Assembly: GCA_028583415.1 (NCBI GenBank)
Contig: CM053276.1
Span: 114,423,502 to 114,487,501, forward strand
Direction: 5' to 3'
Source of the DNA: Protea cynaroides
Taxonomy: Eukaryota; Streptophyta; Magnoliopsida; Proteales; Proteaceae
Length of the DNA stretch: 64,000 nt
Below are positions 59,071-64,000 of the stretch, piece after piece. The notes beneath the pieces were generated by a model. That model made no database searches. It saw only the letters and a list, made by a program, of their open reading frames with translations, and was not told the DNA's origin. Made by a program: the position numbers and the translations under genes. Position 1 is the first letter of the stretch. Every line of letters starts with the position of its first letter.

Positions 59071-62000
59071 TAGAGTGTAATTGGGCTAGGTTGAACCAGC
59101 TGGTTTTTGAAAACCTAGGCCCAACTTGGAGTTTTCAGGGCTCAACCTAGTCTTGGCCTGGCGTGGACCTATTTTTGTCATTTTATTTAATTTTTTTTAT
59201 ACTCATGAAATTAACCTAAAATGCGTGTATATTTCAGATTTAATATTTTAAATCAAATGTGTTTGTTAAAACCATAATCTTTGTTTTGCATAAGGGGATT
59301 AGACCCTTTAATTTCTCTATTTTTCTTGAACCAATTTCCTTTATATTTGCTAATAAATCCAGATTGTACCTTGCACTAGTTGCTTCAATCAAATCATTGG
59401 GTATCTTAGGCTGCGTTCTTTAATGCATTTTTATTCTTAGAAATATAGATTTATAATGGGTTTTATTCCAAAACTAAAATTTAAACTAAAAAATAGAACT
59501 ATTTTTGTTTTAGACTTCTCCCCCCCTTCCCCCTCTTTTTTTTGTTCCCCCTAAGTTAAAAAAAGAATGTAGAATGGCTAAACAGCTTGTGACTGGAAAT
59601 CTGAAATTTGGCTTCCTAACACCTTTGGAGATTATAATTAAACCAGGAATTGCTTTTGGAAGCCATTTGGTTTTTCTCAGATTAAGACTGCTGAATAAGA
59701 CATCGTCCAGAGAACACCAAAATCCAGGCCAGCTTCCAAGGATGTTTTGGTTCCAGATCGTGGAAAGGTACCGTATCCTTTCAATCTATGACATATATAG
59801 CAAACAGTTAGTATGGCCGTTAATCATGTAATGCATCAATGGAAAATTTCCAGAAGTAACGAACCTTTTGATGAACTTTGGCTCTACATGAAGAGAGAGA
59901 AAATCATTTCCACAGATATGTTCTTGATGAACAGTCTAGGAAGTGAAATATTTCTCTTACAGCATTTACTCATTGACAGTAACAACTGAGAAAACAGCTA
60001 CAACGATTGCAACTAGGTTTGCGAACACCATAGACCACAGAAATAACAGCTAATGAGGTTGTGTTTCTTGGAATATATTCTAGGTCAAGAACAAATTCTG
60101 AAATGACAAAAACAGTGTTTGGTATGTGTTCTGATTTTTGGATCATGGAATGCATGAGATCATTTCGCATTCTTCGTTAAGAATGCATTATCCATTCTGA
60201 GAATGAATTTCTAAGAATACAAGAATGAAACCAAATAGAATAAACGACAAAACAAATTTGACATTCTCATCTGCTATGTCTTGTATTGGGTTTTATGGAT
60301 TCAAATCGTCTCCTGCTAGGGTGTCGCCAGGAGATTAGGTTGCGACCAGTCAATGCCCGACATGTGGGTGTTGGATGAATCCTAACCGACCAGCAATTGA
60401 ATAAGGTGAAACATAGAGTGCTTTGAATCCGGGCGTTATTTACCGTTTTATGAACCTAATTGGGAAACAAATATTGACGGGCCTTGTCTCGTTAAATTGT
60501 TTTATACCAATAGAAAGGCCCATTAGAAGTTCTCGAGGGTATTGGGCCATTTGATGAGCTGGATTAGTTGCCAAGCCTGACCAAGTTCTAGGAATGAAAA
60601 GCACAACAACATGAGGCCCACTAAACCTTGGGATGGGATTTCCAAGCCCAATCCAATGATTTTTCAAATCTGCAATCACTCAGGTTTTCTTGGGGTTTAG
60701 TCGGGCTCTGGGCCTCCAGCAGTCGATGGCAACGAAAATCAAAAGACCAGAATGGATACCAAACAATGTTTTTGTCATCTTTTAGTATCCCCCAATAAAA
60801 AATATAAAAGATGTTGACTCTTAGACCAAATTCATTGACCTGATTAGGACCAACCGATTGAAAATCAAGACCAAACAACCATCTAATAAGTGAGTCGGTT
60901 TTGGCATGAGGATTGAAGAGTGATTAATTAGTCAGTAGGTCTCAAGTCCAACTGATTAACTCTACAAGATCATATCAACCCACACTAATTAAGGATTGAA
61001 TGTAAAAACTTACCTGAAACCATACAATGTAAGACCAATTAAGGACCAAGTAACCTTCACTGAAAGCAATTACAAACCAATAACTGATTTGACTGCTTGA
61101 TAATATGTCTAGGTCGGAGCTTTGACGATCGATTATATTATTAGTTTGTCTCAGTCGTTGTCCTCAAACGAGCCAATTAGGGTCTGTCAAAAACCAACCG
61201 TATCGACTGATTTGATACCACTTAGATCCCAAGATCTCCTACTCCCTTATCTAGTTTGAGATGAAGCGATGTTTGTCAAGTGATGAAACAAAGAATTAAA
61301 AAAACTGAAATTTTAAAAACCACGGAATGATGCATAAAAATATATGAATATTTGATTGATTCTTCTGTAAGCAATTCTAGATATCTTGTATATATATTGG
61401 AAGACCAGCCAATATTTGACCGTATCGGACCTTCTGTTATGCTCCACTCTCTTCGTATCAGTTTGTGAATGCTGCTTCATATTATTTATAAGAAGGAATA
61501 GAGACATGTACAACTGCTGATTTGTAAAACTCTAATGTCTATTGGTTTTTGGGAAGGAATTTAATTGCTTGATTTTTGTATGATATTTTTGTGTTTAACA
61601 TTTAATTTGTGGAGGAATATCTTCATCCTAAGTTTCAAAAGATTAAATTAGGATTTTACCCCAAAAAAAAGATTAAATTAGGATCAAGGAATAGTAGGAG
61701 TATTATTGGGAATTCATCTCATAGAGGTAAGTCATTTCTGATTATGTACTCTTCTTTCCTTCAACTCACGTTATTTATTGTTAGCATTAAATATAAAATT
61801 CCATCCATCTCTTTTTCTCTTATTTGAGGGGGAAATTTTTTTTGATTATGAGGGAAAAAAAAGGGAGCGATATGTGATGGTTGAGGAAAGGTTCCTTTGT
61901 AATATTCGATTATTACCAAGATTAGAAATAATTGTAAGCTATCATAGTTACTATTTACTATATTAGCTTGACTAAGAAATTCCGTAGCCAATAAGTTGTT

Positions 62001-62859
62001 CCCTCCCTATTCAATTGATTGTATATATCACCTTATCCAAAAAAAAAAAAGGAAAAAGGAAAATTTTCATCCCCCCTTGAATTTTACTTTTAATTCACGT
62101 AACCATAAATTTTATCTAGAAATTTCATTTTTTTCCCTCGAATGTGAAATATGTATCAGATAGTTCCTAACATATACCTGTTAAGTGATGATGTGACAAT
62201 TTAAAAATTATACAGGATCAAATTACCCTTTGGGCTTTAACAGTATTAGTTTACTATTTTATCGTCTTCTTCTTTTATCGTCGTCTGAGAAAAAGACCGG
62301 GACTGAGAAGAAGACTAGGGAAAACAAAGAAAGAAAAAATGGAAAGGATGACTAGCAGAGGTGGTGGGAAGAAATTGCATCAAACAGAAGACCAGATTTT
62401 TCTAGGCGTTCCTCTATCGGAATTGTTTCATTTTCGGTTTTGAGGTGTATGCAAGGGTTTTTCCGGACGGACTTAGGGTGCTTCTGAATCTGAATCAGAA
62501 AAGCGTGATAGAGAAAGGCAAACTCTGCAAGTCATCTGCTCTGGTAACCTCTTTCCAATTTTCATTTTTGTTTTTCCAATGTCTTCCCACCACATCTGCA
62601 AGTCATCTTTTCGAGCTCCCGATATTCCAACGCTGGCCTTTGCACGATCTCCACTCTACCTTCAGACTCCCCAAATGGTACTGGGTAGGATCTTTTCATC
62701 GGGGTCGATTCTTCTGAATTAGGTACCATTGATTTCTCTTTCTTCTTATCTTCCATTTTATTCAGTCTCTCTCCAATCAAATTAGTGTCTCGTATGAGCC
62801 ACCTAATTAAGGTTAGTGGGTAGAGAAATTTTAAGCAAATTAAATCAAATCTAGAGATC

Positions 62860-62908
<49 letters not shown>

Positions 62909-64000
62909 AAGTAGGTTGGTAACAGTTGGTTTTCCGGAGTCTCTGTTTTGGGTCGTAGCTTTCTGTGTAAGAATATTAGTGTGGGCTAAATTAAGTATAG
63001 GGTTCTTTGATTCAGTGGGAGTCTGGTTACAGATAGACCAGTTTAAGTATGATTAGAGATGAACCAATCTGGTCCACTGTGGGACTGGTTCAAGAATGGG
63101 GTGGTATTATATATACCAATGGTTAGGGACCCTGCAGCCTGGTTATTTTCCTCTCCTGTTCCCATACGCAGAGAGAAGCAAAGGGATTCCCTACAAGCTG
63201 TGGAAGACTCTGATCAAAGTATTCAGAGCTATAGGAAACGGTCGAAAATCAATCAACAACAAGTGGTATGTGTCTCATCATCTCTTTTTAATGTCCGTTG
63301 TGTTCTACTAATCTATGTGGTGTATCTATTATAGTTCATGAGAAATCCCATGGGAAAACTTAAAAGAGAACATAAAAAGTCTTACAATTTGTACCAGAAC
63401 CTCCTACACAGATTTAGGATCGATAGATAAGTATTCTAGCGATTGTAAGTTTGAATGGATTGAAAAAGAGAGAGATCTTTCTCTCAAATTTTTCATACGA
63501 ACCTGCCTAGGGTTTGGACCTTCGAAAATTTTTCTAACCAGTAAAAGATGAAATAAAATACGTAGGATCGTAGATCTCGGAGAGATGGAGCCGACGACAT
63601 AAGGTAAGTCGCCGGAGGTTGCTGGATGAGCCCTCATGCACCTCCTGAATCTCACGCGCCGACTGGAGAAAAAAAAAAAAAAAAAGGAGGGCTGACGTCA
63701 GGATTTGGTCAACTCGGAAACCCTAGCGGGTTTGACCAAGTCGACTCAAGGGAAGGGCCGCAGGTCACACATGTGGTGAGCACGTGCGACCCGATTGCCC
63801 AGTCAAAGATTCGAAGACCCTTTGACCTGACCCAGACTTTTTGACCAGGGTAAATGACCCGATAATCCGAAAATTTTGACCCGAGACCCGATTGGGTGGA
63901 CCAATTAGACCGGAGGTTGAACCGATGGTCGGTTCACGATTTAGGCCGTGGTTCAGTTCGTGCCAAACCGTTTGGGTCGGTCTGGACCAAAGTATTTCAA
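59071..64000. other. Largely unassigned region
   Basis: No gene recognised with confidence. A (GA)n run is at 62863-62906 and a poly-A at 63667-63684. 60840-61210 carries weak ccgattga/caatcggt words. 63690-64000 is rich in gacc/ggtc words (TTTGACC, GACCCGA), another word-type segment running off the window edge. A possible plus-strand exon at about 63171-63264 is discussed under rejected items. Confidence 0.4.

Noticed and set aside
63171..63264. Possible exon (REKQRDSLQAVEDSDQ...) with acceptor ACGCAG and donor GTATGT
   Set aside because: No family resemblance, no second exon joins it in the window, and short frames with chance splice sites are expected at this rate. It could be the start of a gene beyond the edge.

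Overview
The window is nuclear DNA from a flowering plant. Genes are broken into many short exons with GT..AG introns, the three recognisable proteins are all plant-type, and most of the rest is nested transposable elements plus one plastid-derived insert. I cannot name the species; an AT-rich, repeat-rich dicot or other non-grass angiosperm fits best. There is no bacterial-style operon, CRISPR array or phage.

Three host genes are supported. (1) Positions 8461-33680, plus strand: the last five exons of a RadA-like DNA-repair protein (the C-terminal Lon-protease-like domain). Its last two introns are about 13.5 kb and 8.6 kb, swollen by transposons; the ATPase-coding exons are not in the window. 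(2) Positions 37061-43305, minus strand: a complete 13-exon ATP-dependent 6-phosphofructokinase of the PFK3 type (546 aa), convergent with radA. (3) Positions 53225-57565, minus strand: eight exons of a NUDT8-like Nudix hydrolase with a perfect Nudix box; its first exon was not found.

Transposon layout. 1-6715: a decayed hAT transposase on the minus strand, split by a 2.6 kb solo LTR with a perfect 5-bp target-site duplication (TSD). 9940-16372, in radA intron: several small hAT-type elements and a 541-bp tandem duplication. 16372-24480: an RTE-type LINE on the minus strand, interrupted by a 5.55 kb hAT element (perfect 8-bp TSD) and a 652-bp hAT-type element (perfect 8-bp TSD). 26660-28451: a Copia element reduced to gag plus the end of RNase H, with both LTRs. 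30237-33184: a second solo LTR of the same family as the first, with a 153-bp hAT MITE inside. 34775-35291: another small hAT element between radA and PFK. 43770-51080, upstream of PFK: an old tandem duplication whose second copy was enlarged by an insertion and, within that, a Mutator-like element with a 9-bp TSD. About 51450-52550: an organelle-derived insert with trnR-ACG. 54043-54971: two more hAT-type elements in a Nudix-gene intron.

The most unusual pattern is that several unrelated hAT-type families here have ends built from short words reiterated in both orientations (for example caaggcg/cgcctag, gtatcgatac, cggtccgggc), so that the ends look like rhyming inverted repeats. Target duplications prove that several are real elements. 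All calls are from reading the sequence; no database search or alignment program was run.
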